Source: Paracoccaceae bacterium
Lineage (GTDB): Bacteria > Pseudomonadota > Alphaproteobacteria > Rhodobacterales > Rhodobacteraceae
DNA length: 64,000 nt
Direction of reading: 5' to 3'
NCBI GenBank assembly: GCA_022843025.1
Contig: JALHOL010000009.1
Location: 144,925-208,924, forward strand
The translations under genes were made by a program, and so were the position numbers. How positions within the stretch are numbered: position 1 is the first letter of the stretch; every line of letters starts with the position of its first letter. Below, in pieces: positions 8,295-17,604 of the stretch. Under the pieces are notes generated by a model. The model was not told where the DNA came from. It saw only the letters and a program-made list of their open reading frames with translations, and made no database searches.

Positions 8295-9077
8295 ATGGAA
8301 ACGGCAGTTTTCATCATCGGAAAGCTGGTCGGGGCGATGCTGCGGATCGAGACATGGCTGGTTGCGCTGGCCGTTCTGTCCCTGCTGGCGCAGATGCGGG
8401 GCAGGCCGAGGCTGGCGCGCGCACTGACGGGCGGGCTGATTGCCGCGCTGGTGGCACTTGCGGTGTTTCCCATCGGTGCGGCCTTGTTGCGGCCATTGGA
8501 GGCCACGTTTCCCGCCAACCCGCCGCTGGCGCAGGTGGGAGGGATCATCCTGCTTGGCGGAGCCGAGGATGTGGCACCCAGCCGCCAATGGGGCGGGGCG
8601 CAACTGGGTGCGGCGGGCGAGCGGCTGATGGCGGTGGCCGAACTGGCGCGGCGGTTTCCCGAAGCGCGGGTCATCGTCACCGGCGGCGGCGGCAGGTTGC
8701 GCGATGCGGGCGGGGTGGCCCTGTCCGAGGCGCAGATTTCGGCAGGTTTCCTTGAGCGGCACGGCGTTGCTGCATCGCGGATCATGCTGGAGGAGAAGTC
8801 GCGGACGACGGCCGAGAATGCGCGGCGCAGCATTGCGGGTGCGCCGATCGCCGAGGGAGAGGTGTGGGTTCTGGTGACGAGCGCTTTTCACATGCCCCGC
8901 GCAATGCAGAGCTTTCAGGCGGCGGGATGGACGGGGCTGGTTCCCTTTCCTGTGGATTATCGCAGTGGCCCTGTCATTGACGGGATCGGATGGGATCTGG
9001 CCAGGAATCTGGAGTTGCTGAACATCGCCCTGCGGGAATGGGTCGGGCGGCTGGCCTATCGCATATTGCAGCGCTGA
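8295..9077 (+). CDS. YdcF/ElyC-family (DUF218) membrane protein
   Basis: A 260-residue protein with two N-terminal hydrophobic segments (about 10-30 and 45-62) and a DUF218 domain marked by IILLGGAEDV, ARVIVTGGGGRL, EEKSRTTAENARRS and LVTSAFHMPRAMQSF. In E. coli, ElyC influences undecaprenyl-phosphate-dependent envelope synthesis, which fits a place inside a polysaccharide operon. It follows the GT4 gene by six bases. A second, shorter YdcF gene is at 15877-16512. Biochemical activity of the family is unproven. Confidence 0.87.
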   Translation: METAVFIIGKLVGAMLRIETWLVALAVLSLLAQMRGRPRLARALTGGLIAALVALAVFPIGAALLRPLEATFPANPPLAQVGGIILLGGAEDVAPSRQWGGAQLGAAGERLMAVAELARRFPEARVIVTGGGGRLRDAGGVALSEAQISAGFLERHGVAASRIMLEEKSRTTAENARRSIAGAPIAEGEVWVLVTSAFHMPRAMQSFQAAGWTGLVPFPVDYRSGPVIDGIGWDLARNLELLNIALREWVGRLAYRILQR

Positions 9078-9414
9078 GAGGCGGGTCCGGGCCTGCGAAT
9101 GCCCTAGGGTGAAGGTTGGAGCAATTTCAGCGGCGATCATGCCTTTCCACCGGTGTTCGGGGGAATTAAGGATTGTTGCGAAGTCGGGCCGACCCCCAGC
9201 GAAGGGGAGATCCGGTCGCAGCGCTGCCGGGCCCGGCGTCGGGCCCTTGCGCGGGCGTCACCACAGGGGGGCGGGACAACGGACGGATGAAGGCAGGACG
9301 GGTGTTTGCAATTCGGGCGAAAGACAGGGGACCGGCGCGACGGACAGTTGCGGCAGGAGACCGGCTGAAACACGGGGGGCAGGGGCCTGCGCCATTGATG
9401 GCATGTGGGATGGC
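9078..9414. other. Non-coding spacer in the polysaccharide operon
   Basis: These 337 bases separate the ydcF gene from the GT25 gene. An open frame runs through them into the GT25 gene, but its sequence is low-complexity Gly/Arg-rich and does not look like protein. The only structure I see is a small hairpin (GGGCCC at 9229-9234 and 9241-9246) with no T tract. It may contain an internal promoter. Confidence 0.4.
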
Positions 9415-10215
9415 ATGACTGCGCCCTTTGCCCTTTTTGTTGTGGCCCATCCCGCCTTTCGCCAGCGATATGACTATATCACGCGCCATCTGGCCGCGCG
9501 GTCAAAGCAGACGCCGCGCCTTGTTGGCATTGTGGGGCGGGATGTATTGGCGGCGACGCCCAATCTGCCGCGCCGTCTAAGTATTTTGCCGGGCGAGCTT
9601 GGCTGCGCGCTGTCGCATCTGTCGGCCTATCGGACGATGGTGGCCGAAAACATCCCGCGCGCTGTGGTGATGGAGGATGATGCGGCGCTGCCTGAAGGGT
9701 TTGACGATCTTGCCCGCGCGGTTCTGGCGGACCTGCGGCGGGGCGAGGTTATCTCGTTCCACAGCCCGAACCGGCAGCCGAACCTGTATTCGTCGCATGG
9801 CGGGCGCAGCGTCGGGGACAGTCTGCTTGTGACGCCGATGCAGGCCCGATCCGTGCGCACGACGCTGTGCTATGCGATAGAGCTTGGCGCGGCGCGGGGT
9901 ATTCTGCGTGGCAACGATCCCGTGGAATTCTGCGCCGATGATTTTGCCGCCTTCCATGCGCGGGGGTTTGTCAATCACCTGCGCATTCTGAGCCCGTCGG
10001 CGGTGGATCTGGCGGCGTTCGAATCCGTGATGGAATATCGGCGCAAGGCAAATGCGATGCGGATCGTCGCCCGGTTGTTGAACCGCACCCCCGGCGTCCG
10101 TGAGATACTTCGGCTGCGGCGGCATCATCTGCACATGTCAGGGGACCGCAATCATCGGATCGTGCCGGACCCGTCGCCGCTTATGGCGGGAAATCCGGCA
10201 TATGAAGAGATGTAG
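9415..10215 (+). CDS. Glycosyltransferase family 25 (LPS/beta-galactosyltransferase-like)
   Basis: About 266 residues with the GT25 pattern: VVAHPAFRQRYDYI at the N-terminus, PGELGCALSHLSAYRTMV, and the acidic VVMEDDAALPEGF that should hold the metal-nucleotide site. These enzymes transfer a sugar, often galactose, to lipopolysaccharide or exopolysaccharide chains. The start is uncertain: ATG 9415 fits the beginning of the domain, ATG 9403 is in frame 12 bases earlier, and neither has a strong ribosome site. It lies in the same direction as the other transferases but after a long spacer. Confidence 0.8.
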   Translation: MTAPFALFVVAHPAFRQRYDYITRHLAARSKQTPRLVGIVGRDVLAATPNLPRRLSILPGELGCALSHLSAYRTMVAENIPRAVVMEDDAALPEGFDDLARAVLADLRRGEVISFHSPNRQPNLYSSHGGRSVGDSLLVTPMQARSVRTTLCYAIELGAARGILRGNDPVEFCADDFAAFHARGFVNHLRILSPSAVDLAAFESVMEYRRKANAMRIVARLLNRTPGVREILRLRRHHLHMSGDRNHRIVPDPSPLMAGNPAYEEM

Positions 10216-10377
10216 GGTGTGAATTGATGCTTTTGTCTGGACGGGATTTGGACGCGGGCGGATGCTGTGCCTTCGCGATGCTTTGCCGTTCAGGGCTGGT
10301 TTGTTCTTGCGATGCCTTTTTTCCGGGCCGTCCCTTACGGGCTATTATTCCAGGCAGGGTGATGGCGTCTTTTCATT

Positions 10378-11379
10378 GTGACGGAGCGGACCGTGTCCAA
10401 GATATTTGATCCGATCACTTACAGGCCGTTCTACCCCAGAGTCGTCAGGCTGCGCGGCAGATATGTCATCTCGCGGTCGGGTATGCTGCTGGCGCATTGG
10501 AAATGGACCTGGGCCAGCATGTATCACCATCCGATCGTGGCCGCGCGTTTCATGGTCGTGACGCTGCTATCGCTGGTGAAACGGGGGGTGGCGCGGGTTG
10601 AGGGCGGCCGTGATCTGGGCCTGATCCATACGGGGTGGACGGCGGGGTATTATCATTGGCTGACCGAGAGCCTGCCGCGCGCGCTGGTGATGCGCGATGC
10701 CTTTCCGGACGCGGTGCCGATCCTGCCATCGCCGCTGTTTCGAAAATATGCAGGCTCGCTTGAAAAGCTGGGTTTTCCGGAGGTCGTGTTCTTTCCCAGT
10801 GACGCGAATGTCAGCGTTGGCGATCCGATCCTCACTGAATGCCTGCCGACCTATGGGACGACGGACCCGGCGCTTTTGAAGCGGGTCCGAGATACGATCC
10901 TTGGCAATGTCATGGGCGGCGCGGCGGCCAAGCCGTTTCGCATCGTCTATGCATCACGCGCGAAATCGCGCGGCAGGACTGTCTTGAACGAGGAAGAGGT
11001 TCTGCAGGCGTTGCATCCTTTGGGTGTTGAGTTGTATCATTTTGAGGATCTGGATTTTGAAGGTCAGGTCAGGTTGATGCAAGAAACCAAGTGCCTGATC
11101 AGCATTCATGGGGCAGGGCTGACGAATATGATGTTCATGCCGGAAGGTGGTTCCGTGACCGAGATCATCCCGAGAAAGCATGGGATTTTTGACTACAAAT
11201 ACGGGCGAAACTCCATCCGGCACGAGCCGTGCTATGTGCGCCTTGCCGATGTGTTCGGGCACCGCCATGCGGCGGTTCTGGGGACGGCGGACAGCAAATG
11301 GCATTCGGCCACGGATATGGCCAATGTTCATGTTGATCCGGCAGAGGTTGTGGCTGCGGTTGGGCCTGTCGATGTGTGA
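10378..11379 (+). CDS. Glycosyltransferase family 61 (DUF563)
   Basis: A protein of up to 333 residues with the GT61 blocks TGWTAGYYHWLTESLPRAL, RIVYASRAKSRGRTVLNEEE and CLISIHGAGLTNMMFMPEGG; the last is the family signature. GT61 members add pentoses or hexosamines to glycans. The frame opens with GTG at 10378, but the in-frame GTG at 10393 has GGAG six bases upstream and is the better supported start (328 residues). The 162 bases before it hold no other gene. Substrate unknown. Confidence 0.87.
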   Translation: MTERTVSKIFDPITYRPFYPRVVRLRGRYVISRSGMLLAHWKWTWASMYHHPIVAARFMVVTLLSLVKRGVARVEGGRDLGLIHTGWTAGYYHWLTESLPRALVMRDAFPDAVPILPSPLFRKYAGSLEKLGFPEVVFFPSDANVSVGDPILTECLPTYGTTDPALLKRVRDTILGNVMGGAAAKPFRIVYASRAKSRGRTVLNEEEVLQALHPLGVELYHFEDLDFEGQVRLMQETKCLISIHGAGLTNMMFMPEGGSVTEIIPRKHGIFDYKYGRNSIRHEPCYVRLADVFGHRHAAVLGTADSKWHSATDMANVHVDPAEVVAAVGPVDV

Positions 11380-11436
11380 GGCGGCGGGAGTAAAGGCGTC
11401 GCGCCCTTTGGTGCGGCTGCTTTGGGTGTTCGGGTC

Positions 11437-12528
11437 GTGGTGAAGGTCTGCCTTCTTTTGCCGGATTTGCGCGGGGGTGGCGCGGAACGGGTGAGCCTTG
11501 ATCTGGGCCATGCCTTTGCGGCGCTGGGCCATCAGGTGGAGTTTGCCCTGATGCGGCGGTCCGGGGACTTTCTGGCCGAGGCAGAGGCGGCTTTTCCGGT
11601 GGCAGACCTTGCGGCGCCGCGCGTGCGGCAGGTGTTGCCCGGATTGACCGCCCATTTGCGGCGCAGCAGGCCCGATGTGGTGCTGGCGGCGATGTGGCCG
11701 CTGACGGTGCTGGCACAGGTGGCGCAAAGACTGTCGGGGCATCGGTGCCGGGTCATCGTCAGCGAGCATGGGATGCTTTCGGCGCAGTATGGGACATGGG
11801 GATTGGGCCATCGTGTGATGCTGCGCGCCTCGACTATGTTGGGCTATCGGCTGGCGGATGCGCGTGTTGGGGTGTCTGCCGGAGTCGCGGCGGATATGGC
11901 GCGACTGTCGGGGATGGCCGCGTCCCGGTTTGCGGCGATCCATAATCCGTTGCGGCGGCTGGCGGATCCCGAGGTGGGGCAGGTGGCACAGGCAGAGGCG
12001 CTTTGGCAGGGGCAGGGCCCGCGCATTGTGACGGTGGGCAGTCTGAAGCCGGTAAAGAACCACGCGCTTTTGCTGCAGGCCTTTGCCCGGCTGCCGCTGC
12101 CGCAGGCGCGGCTGATGATCGTGGGGCAAGGGCCGGAAGAGGGCAGGCTGCGCCAGTTGGTGGCTGAATTGGGCCTGGGGGAGCGTGTGATCCTTGCCGG
12201 ATTTCATGCTGATCCGGCGGCGCTTTATGCAACGGCCGATCTGTTTGCGCTGTCGTCCGATCATGAAGGCTTTGGCAATGTTCTGGTCGAGGCCTTGTCC
12301 TTCGGGCTGCCCGTCGTTTCGACGGATTGCCCCGCAGGCCCGGCAGAGATTCTGGGCGGCGGGCGCTGGGGTGATCTGGTGCCGGTGCGCGACGCAGAGG
12401 CGCTGGCCGCGGCGATGACGGCGGCGCTGTCCAGACCGGTGAACCGCGAGGCGCTGAAGGCGCGGGCGGCGGAATTCGCGCCGGAAATCGTGGCGCGGCA
12501 GTACCTTGGACTGGTGGGCCTGTCGTGA
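11437..12528 (+). CDS. Glycosyltransferase family 4
   Basis: About 363 residues. The glycine-rich N-terminal loop LLPDLRGGGAERVSLDLG and the C-terminal HEGFGNVLVEALSFGLPVVS followed by CPAGPAEIL are diagnostic of GT4 enzymes such as WbpY/AmsD-like proteins. GTG codons at 11437 and 11440 are the most sensible starts because homology begins at VKVCLLLPD; TTG 11422 is also open. Its stop overlaps the GTG of the next transferase (GTGA), so translation is coupled. Confidence 0.88.
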   Translation: MVKVCLLLPDLRGGGAERVSLDLGHAFAALGHQVEFALMRRSGDFLAEAEAAFPVADLAAPRVRQVLPGLTAHLRRSRPDVVLAAMWPLTVLAQVAQRLSGHRCRVIVSEHGMLSAQYGTWGLGHRVMLRASTMLGYRLADARVGVSAGVAADMARLSGMAASRFAAIHNPLRRLADPEVGQVAQAEALWQGQGPRIVTVGSLKPVKNHALLLQAFARLPLPQARLMIVGQGPEEGRLRQLVAELGLGERVILAGFHADPAALYATADLFALSSDHEGFGNVLVEALSFGLPVVSTDCPAGPAEILGGGRWGDLVPVRDAEALAAAMTAALSRPVNREALKARAAEFAPEIVARQYLGLVGLS

Positions 12529-13736
12529 CTGCGACCGTCTATGTCACCCGCAACGGGCTGCTGGAACCGCTGGGGCAAAGCCAGGTCTTTGGCTATGTGC
12601 GAGGGTTGTCGCGGGACTACGGGATCACGCTGATCACCTATGAAAAGGATGAAGACTGGGCGGATGCCGACCGGGTGGCAGAGATGCAGGCCGCTTGCGC
12701 TGAGTTGGGTATCCGCTGGCTGCCGCAAAGGTTCCTTCGGCGGCCCCGCTTGATTGCCCCGGCCCTGAGCATGGTGCGGATGGCCTGGCTTTTGCAGCGC
12801 GAAGTGAGGGGGCAGGACGCGCGGCTGATCCATGCCCGGTCCTATATTCCGGCGGTCGTGGCGCTGGCGGTTGGTTGGCTTTTGGGGGTGCCCTTCATTT
12901 TTGACATGCGCGCGTTGTGGCCGGATGAGCTTATCACGGCGGGGCGGTTGCGGCGCGGGTCGCTGCTGCACCGGGCCATCGTTGCCGCCGAACGCGCCTG
13001 CCTGCGCCGGGCGGGGGCGGTGGTGTCGCTGACCCATGCTGCGGTTGATCACCTGAGCCGTGTCTATCCGGCAGAGATGGCAAACCAGAGGGTGGCCGTG
13101 ATCCCCACCTGCGCCGATCTGCACCGCTTCGTTCCGGCAAGCGCGCCACCCATCGGGCGGATCATCGGGTGTCTGGGTACGGTGTTGAGCGGGTGGTTCC
13201 GGCTGGACTGGTTGGCGGCCTTTGTTGCGGTCGCGGCGCGGCGCGACCCCGCGTTGATGTTCGAGGTGACCACGCGCGATGACCCGGCATCGGTGCGGGC
13301 GGCGATTGATCCGGCGGGAGTGCTGGACGCGCGGCTGCGCATCGGCCCGGCGGCACCCGGAAAGGTGCCAGAGGTGCTGCAGGGGCAGATGGCATCGGTC
13401 ATGTTCTATGCCGGGGGCGAGGTTTCAGAACTGGGCCGGTCCCCGACCCGCATGGCCGAAATTCTGGGCTGTGGTCTGCCGGTGGTGGCCAATGAAGGCG
13501 TGGGCGATGTTGCCCGGATCATCCGCGATCACCGGGTGGGCGTGGTGGTGCGTGGCGGTGCGGAGGCAGAGATGCAGGTAGCCTTCGATGCGCTGCTGGC
13601 CCTGCTGGAAGATCCGGACCTTGCCACGCGATGCCGCAAGGCCGCAGAAGAGCTTTTTTCGCTCGATGCGGGGACGGCAGCTTTTGCCACGCTGTATGAG
13701 CAGGTGATCGGTGCCGCAGCAGATGCGCGCCGATGA
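12525..13736 (+). CDS. Glycosyltransferase family 4
   Basis: A 403-residue GT-B protein starting with GTG that overlaps the stop of the previous gene. Recognisable blocks are NGLLEPLGQSQVFGYVRGLS at the N-terminus, PFIFDMRALWPDE in the middle, and SPTRMAEILGCGLPVVANEG near the nucleotide-sugar site. These are typical of transferases in exopolysaccharide loci. It is one of three consecutive GT4 genes (11437-14846) that probably add successive sugars of one repeat unit. The specific sugar is not deducible. Confidence 0.87.
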   Translation: MTATVYVTRNGLLEPLGQSQVFGYVRGLSRDYGITLITYEKDEDWADADRVAEMQAACAELGIRWLPQRFLRRPRLIAPALSMVRMAWLLQREVRGQDARLIHARSYIPAVVALAVGWLLGVPFIFDMRALWPDELITAGRLRRGSLLHRAIVAAERACLRRAGAVVSLTHAAVDHLSRVYPAEMANQRVAVIPTCADLHRFVPASAPPIGRIIGCLGTVLSGWFRLDWLAAFVAVAARRDPALMFEVTTRDDPASVRAAIDPAGVLDARLRIGPAAPGKVPEVLQGQMASVMFYAGGEVSELGRSPTRMAEILGCGLPVVANEGVGDVARIIRDHRVGVVVRGGAEAEMQVAFDALLALLEDPDLATRCRKAAEELFSLDAGTAAFATLYEQVIGAAADARR

Positions 13737-13760
13737 CGGCAACAGGGAAGTGATGCGGCG

Positions 13761-14846
13761 ATGACAATTCGTCTTTCGGTCTTGTCGCGATACGCGGCGC
13801 TTGGCGCATCAAGCCGGCTGCGAACCATGCTTTACCGGCCCTATCTGGAAAAGGGCGGGCTGGACCCCGACTATCTTCCCTATTTCGAGGATGACTACCT
13901 GCTACACCTTTATGCAGGTGCCCCGACACGGCGCATCGCGATAGAGGCGCTGGGGCGGCGCTTGCGTGATTTGCGCCGGGTGGGCGGGGCCGATCTGCTG
14001 TGGATCGAAAAGGAAGCCTTGCCGTGGCTGCCATGGGTGGTGGAGCGCATGGCCCTGCCGAAGGGTGTTCCCTTTGCGGTGGATTACGATGATGCGGTGT
14101 TTCATCGCTATGACCTGAATGCTTCGGTTGCGGTGCGTGCGGTGCTGGGGAAGAAGCTGGATCACCTGATGGCGGCGGCGACACTGGTCACGGCGGGCAA
14201 TGCCTATCTGGCGGATCGGGCAACCCGCGCCGGCGCGCGTTGGGTGGAGATCGTGCCGACCGTGGTGGATGCCGAACTGTACCGGGCGAAGACTGCGCCC
14301 ACCGACTCCGGCCCGGCGCGGATCGGCTGGATCGGATCACCCAGCACCTGGGCCGAATACATGGTTCCGATGATGCCGATGCTGGCCGAAGTGGCAGGCC
14401 GTGCCGGGGCGCGGATCATGGCCGTGGGGGCCGGGCGCGAGGCGGGGGTGCATCCTTTGCTGGAAAACAGGCCCTGGTCGGAAGACAGGGAAGTGGCCGA
14501 TATCCTGGATATGGACCTTGGCCTGATGCCGCTGATGGATACGCCCTGGGCGCGGGGCAAGTGCGGCTATAAACTGATTCAGTACATGGCCTGCGGATTG
14601 CCGGTCATCGCCTCACCGGTCGGGGTGAACCGCGATATTGTCCAGCATGGGGTGAACGGCTTTCTGGCCGAGACCGATGCGGAATGGCGCGCGGCGCTGT
14701 CGACGCTTCTTGCCGATCCGGCGTTGCGCATGAAGATGGGGCAGGCAGGGCGGGCGATTGTTGAGAAACGCTATAGCCTTCAGGTCTGGGGGCCGCGGGT
14801 GGCAGAGATGTTAGCCCGTGCCGCGACAGGGACGCCAAGCGCATGA
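13761..14846 (+). CDS. Glycosyltransferase (GT4-like)
   Basis: A 361-residue protein with N-terminal ASSRLRTMLYRPYLEKGG, a central VPFAVDYDDAVFHRYD, and a C-terminal KCGYKLIQYMACGLPVIASP that matches the donor-binding end of GT4 enzymes. The N-terminal half is more divergent than in its two upstream neighbours. Its last codons overlap the start of the EpsG-like polymerase gene by four bases (ATGA), supporting a single operon from 11.4 to 15.9 kb. Confidence 0.85.
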   Translation: MTIRLSVLSRYAALGASSRLRTMLYRPYLEKGGLDPDYLPYFEDDYLLHLYAGAPTRRIAIEALGRRLRDLRRVGGADLLWIEKEALPWLPWVVERMALPKGVPFAVDYDDAVFHRYDLNASVAVRAVLGKKLDHLMAAATLVTAGNAYLADRATRAGARWVEIVPTVVDAELYRAKTAPTDSGPARIGWIGSPSTWAEYMVPMMPMLAEVAGRAGARIMAVGAGREAGVHPLLENRPWSEDREVADILDMDLGLMPLMDTPWARGKCGYKLIQYMACGLPVIASPVGVNRDIVQHGVNGFLAETDAEWRAALSTLLADPALRMKMGQAGRAIVEKRYSLQVWGPRVAEMLARAATGTPSA

Positions 14847-15880
14847 TCTATGTTCTGGCCTATGTCGCGATGCTGCTGCTGCGCCTGTCGCGCGCGCCGG
14901 GGGGGTATGGGCTTCTGCTTGGCGTGGTGTTCGTCTTTTCGGCTTTTCGCTATGAGGTCGGCTGTGACTGGACGGGTTACCTGAACCAGTATGAGGTGTT
15001 CGGCAGCCTGCCCTTTGCCGAGGCTGTCGCTACACGTGAACCGCTCTGGACGGTTCTGATCGGTTTGCAGGTCAAGCTGGGGCTGCCCTATCCATGGTTG
15101 AACGTGATCTCGTCGTTCATGTTCTTTTTCGGCGTTCACAAACTGGCAAAGCGGCAGCCTGATGCGCTGGGCTTTCTGGTGCTGCTGTTCCCGGTGTTGA
15201 TCCTGAACATGCCGATGTCGGGGATCCGTCAGGGGGCGGCGGTCGGGATCATGTGTCTGGCCTATCTCGCATTCATTGACCGGCGGCTGGTTCGCTTTGT
15301 CGGTCTGGTGCTATTGGCGGCGGGCTTTCATTCCAGCGCCATCGTTTTCCTGCTGCTGGCGCCGATGGTGACGGGCAGGCTGTCGCGGGGGCGGATCGCG
15401 CTGTCGCTGCTGCTTGCCTTGCCCGGTGGGCTGGCACTGATGACGACAGATGCGGTGAATACGGCGACAAGCCGCTATGTCGGCACCAATGTCGATGCGG
15501 CGGGGGCGGCCTATCGGGTGGCCTTGCTGGTTCTGGTGGCGATCTGGTTCCTGACGGTGCTACGCCGCAGGTGGCAGGTTACCTTCCCTGCCGATCACAA
15601 GCTGGCCGTGATCGGCTCCTTGATGATGCTGGGTCTGCTGGTGGTGCTGCCCGCATCTAGCGTGATTGCGGACCGGCTGAACTATTACTTCATTCCCATT
15701 CAGGCGATGATCCTTGCGCGGCTGCCGTTTTTGCCGATGCGCAACGGGCGCGCGCTGGCCGTTGCCGCGCCCTATATCGGGTTGCTGGCCGTGCTTGTCG
15801 TCTGGGCACTGCTGTCGTCGCATTTCCAGAAATGCTACTTGCCGTATCAGACCTGGATATTCGGCCTTCCCGATTTCTAG
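14843..15880 (+). CDS. EpsG-family polysaccharide polymerase (Wzy-like)
   Basis: A 345-residue integral membrane protein with about nine hydrophobic segments. The EpsG signature is clear: FRYEVGCDWTGYLNQYE early, GIRQGAAVGIMCLAYLAF and LAAGFHSSAIVFLLLAP in the middle. Such proteins polymerise lipid-linked repeat units in the periplasm. It ends the plus-strand transferase run and overlaps the convergent ydcF-like gene by four bases. It is the only polymerase candidate in the locus; no Wzx-type flippase is seen. Confidence 0.85.
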   Translation: MIYVLAYVAMLLLRLSRAPGGYGLLLGVVFVFSAFRYEVGCDWTGYLNQYEVFGSLPFAEAVATREPLWTVLIGLQVKLGLPYPWLNVISSFMFFFGVHKLAKRQPDALGFLVLLFPVLILNMPMSGIRQGAAVGIMCLAYLAFIDRRLVRFVGLVLLAAGFHSSAIVFLLLAPMVTGRLSRGRIALSLLLALPGGLALMTTDAVNTATSRYVGTNVDAAGAAYRVALLVLVAIWFLTVLRRRWQVTFPADHKLAVIGSLMMLGLLVVLPASSVIADRLNYYFIPIQAMILARLPFLPMRNGRALAVAAPYIGLLAVLVVWALLSSHFQKCYLPYQTWIFGLPDF

Positions 15881-16512
15881 GGATCGGTGGCGTCCGGCGT
15901 GGGCTTGCACAATGCCAGATGGTCCGGGGGCTGCCGGAAGCGGGGCGTCAGCGAGGCAAGCCAAGACAGGATGAACTTGCCCAGTTCTTCCCGCTGAATG
16001 GAGCGGTCGGTGTCCGTGATCGGGGGGCTGCTGCGATATACGCGGATGCCCGGCGGCAGGGCGCGTTCCAGCGTGATCGACGCGCGCGGCAGATGCGAGA
16101 CCGAGCTGATCAGGATCACGCCCGCCTGCGGAGGTAGGGCGCGCAGCCAACAGGCCGTCTCGGCCGCGTTCTGAAACGTGTCCTGTGCATCCGGCGACAG
16201 CAGGATGTCACCCGAGCGCAGTGCGGCGCGGGCCGCCGGGGAAAAGTTGAACTGATCGGCCAGCGTTTCGGGTCGAAGGCCAGAACCGATGCCCACACCG
16301 CTGATCAGCAACTGGTCTATGCGGCCTTGATCGAACAGCGCGAGCGCGGCGTCGATGCGGTCGAATTGACCGGTGAAGACGACGGCGCGTCTGGTTTGTC
16401 CCGCCGCGTCGAGCGTGGGAGCAAGGCGTTGGAAGAAATCGGCCACGATCAGAAGGGCAAGAAGGACGGCCGCAGCGATCAAGGCAGACAGGGCGGTGCG
16501 GAGCGTTTGCAA
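15877..16512 (-). CDS. Second YdcF-family (DUF218) protein
   Basis: A 211-residue protein with one N-terminal membrane segment (about 8-28) followed by a DUF218 domain: AVVFTGQFDRIDAALAL, LLISGVGIGSG, DTFQNAAETACWL and VILISSVSHLPRASITLERAL. It has the same fold as the protein at 8295-9077 but is shorter and clearly divergent. The only start in reach is TTG at 16512, and no ATG lies in the N-terminal hydrophobic region. It sits 71 bases after the sugar transferase gene on the same strand, so the two probably form an operon. Confidence 0.8.
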   Translation of the reverse strand: MQTLRTALSALIAAAVLLALLIVADFFQRLAPTLDAAGQTRRAVVFTGQFDRIDAALALFDQGRIDQLLISGVGIGSGLRPETLADQFNFSPAARAALRSGDILLSPDAQDTFQNAAETACWLRALPPQAGVILISSVSHLPRASITLERALPPGIRVYRSSPPITDTDRSIQREELGKFILSWLASLTPRFRQPPDHLALCKPTPDATDP

Positions 16513-16583
16513 GGTCTGTCTACCCGGATGTTTGCCCGGAGGTTGGCGGACGGCACTGTCAGGCCGCCGCCAATCGGGGCCCG

Positions 16584-17261
16584 TCAGCGGGCGCCGAAAC
16601 CCGTCAGCATGACCACGACGGTCGCGAAAACGATGCCCGTGTCCATGCGGGCCGACCGGTTGCGCACATAGATCGCATCAAGGCGCGCCTTGCGGCAGAC
16701 GCTTTTGTAATCATCGGCATAGCCAGAGCGCACCTGTGCCAGACCGGTAATGCCCGGCAGGACGGCAAAGCGCTGGGCGTAGAGGGGGATGGTGCGGATA
16801 TAGACCACGGCGTGATCCCATGCGTCGGGACGCGGACCTACCAGCGCCATCTCACCGCGCAGGACGTTGATCAGGTTGGGCAGTTCATCCAGCCGCGACT
16901 TGCGCAGAAGCGCGCCCAGTTGGGTGATCCGGTGGCGATCAAGCGGCGCATCATGGGACCGCACGTCGATCGAAGACGGCAGCATGGTCCGGAATTTCCA
17001 CATGCGGAAGGAGGTGCAATCCTTGCCCATCCGCTTTTGCCGAAAGAACAGGGGGCCGGGGTTGAAGATCGGGTTCAGCACCAGCAGGACGAGCGCAACA
17101 GCAACCACCATGGGCGCGGCAAGCAGGGCGAAAAGGATGTCAAAGCTGCGCGCAAAGAGATAGCGCTGACGCTGCCTGCCCTTGGCGACGGGGCCCGTGT
17201 AAACGCTCGCGGGCGCAACAATATCCGCCCCAACCATATCAAAAGTATCATCCAATTTCAC
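16584..17261 (-). CDS. Priming sugar transferase (polyprenyl-phosphate hexose-1-phosphate transferase)
   Basis: A 225-residue bacterial sugar transferase of the ExoY/WcaJ-catalytic-domain type, which starts a repeat unit by moving a sugar 1-phosphate onto undecaprenyl phosphate. It has one membrane hairpin (about residues 45-66), then PLFFRQKRMGKD, FRMWKFRTM, LRKSRLDELPNLINVLRGEM with the catalytic Asp-Glu pair, and LVGPRPDAWDH. I chose GTG 17261, which follows AGGGG; ATG 17237 is an alternative, and the longer TTG frame at 17309 is less likely. Ten-base-spaced direct repeats lie upstream at 17323-17340. Confidence 0.9.
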   Translation of the reverse strand: MKLDDTFDMVGADIVAPASVYTGPVAKGRQRQRYLFARSFDILFALLAAPMVVAVALVLLVLNPIFNPGPLFFRQKRMGKDCTSFRMWKFRTMLPSSIDVRSHDAPLDRHRITQLGALLRKSRLDELPNLINVLRGEMALVGPRPDAWDHAVVYIRTIPLYAQRFAVLPGITGLAQVRSGYADDYKSVCRKARLDAIYVRNRSARMDTGIVFATVVVMLTGFGAR

Positions 17262-17604
17262 GTCCGGCCCCTGGCAGCTGTGGCAGCAGAAGAGTGGGAA
17301 GTCCCACAATCCGAATATACATGAAGGTTAACGAAGGTTACGTGTAAAACGCTGCTCGAGATTAAGAATGTGGAAAAAATCGGGCAGGATTGGTTCGAAA
17401 TGCAGAATTATGGCCGTAAATTGGGCCGTTCGGGCACAATTCGGCACGGCGGATTGGCGAGAGTTTGCTCATCGTTTCTGCGCCGCGGCTGCGGCCTTTG
17501 CGAAGGCCATGCGTTTTTGCAAACCCTGCCCGTCTTGGGTGAAGTTGGTGGGGATTTACGCCTTTTTCGCCACTTTGCGCAGAATCACCAGCCGGTTGAC
17601 GGTG
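17262..17604. promoter_or_regulatory. Upstream region of the sugar transferase with spaced direct repeats
   Basis: No gene is visible in these 343 bases between the sugar transferase start and the prsT stop, both on the minus strand. GAAGGTTA occurs twice, at 17323-17330 and 17333-17340, exactly 10 bases apart, about 60-80 bases upstream of the sugar transferase start. That spacing, one helical turn, is what one expects of a tandem regulator site. The stretch 17341-17450 is AT-rich compared with its surroundings. Both points are suggestive only. Confidence 0.35.

Noticed and set aside
9229..9246. GGGCCC stem as terminator of the ydcF transcript
   Set aside because: The stem is only 6 bp with a 6-base loop, has no T tract, and is 150 bases from the stop.
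9109..9414. N-terminal extension of the GT25 gene
   Set aside because: The added 102 residues are Gly/Arg-rich and unlike the family, which begins near MTAPFALFVV.
10954..12264. Minus-strand open frame of 436 codons
   Set aside because: It spans two recognised glycosyltransferase genes on the other strand and consists of His/Arg/Gln-rich low-complexity sequence.
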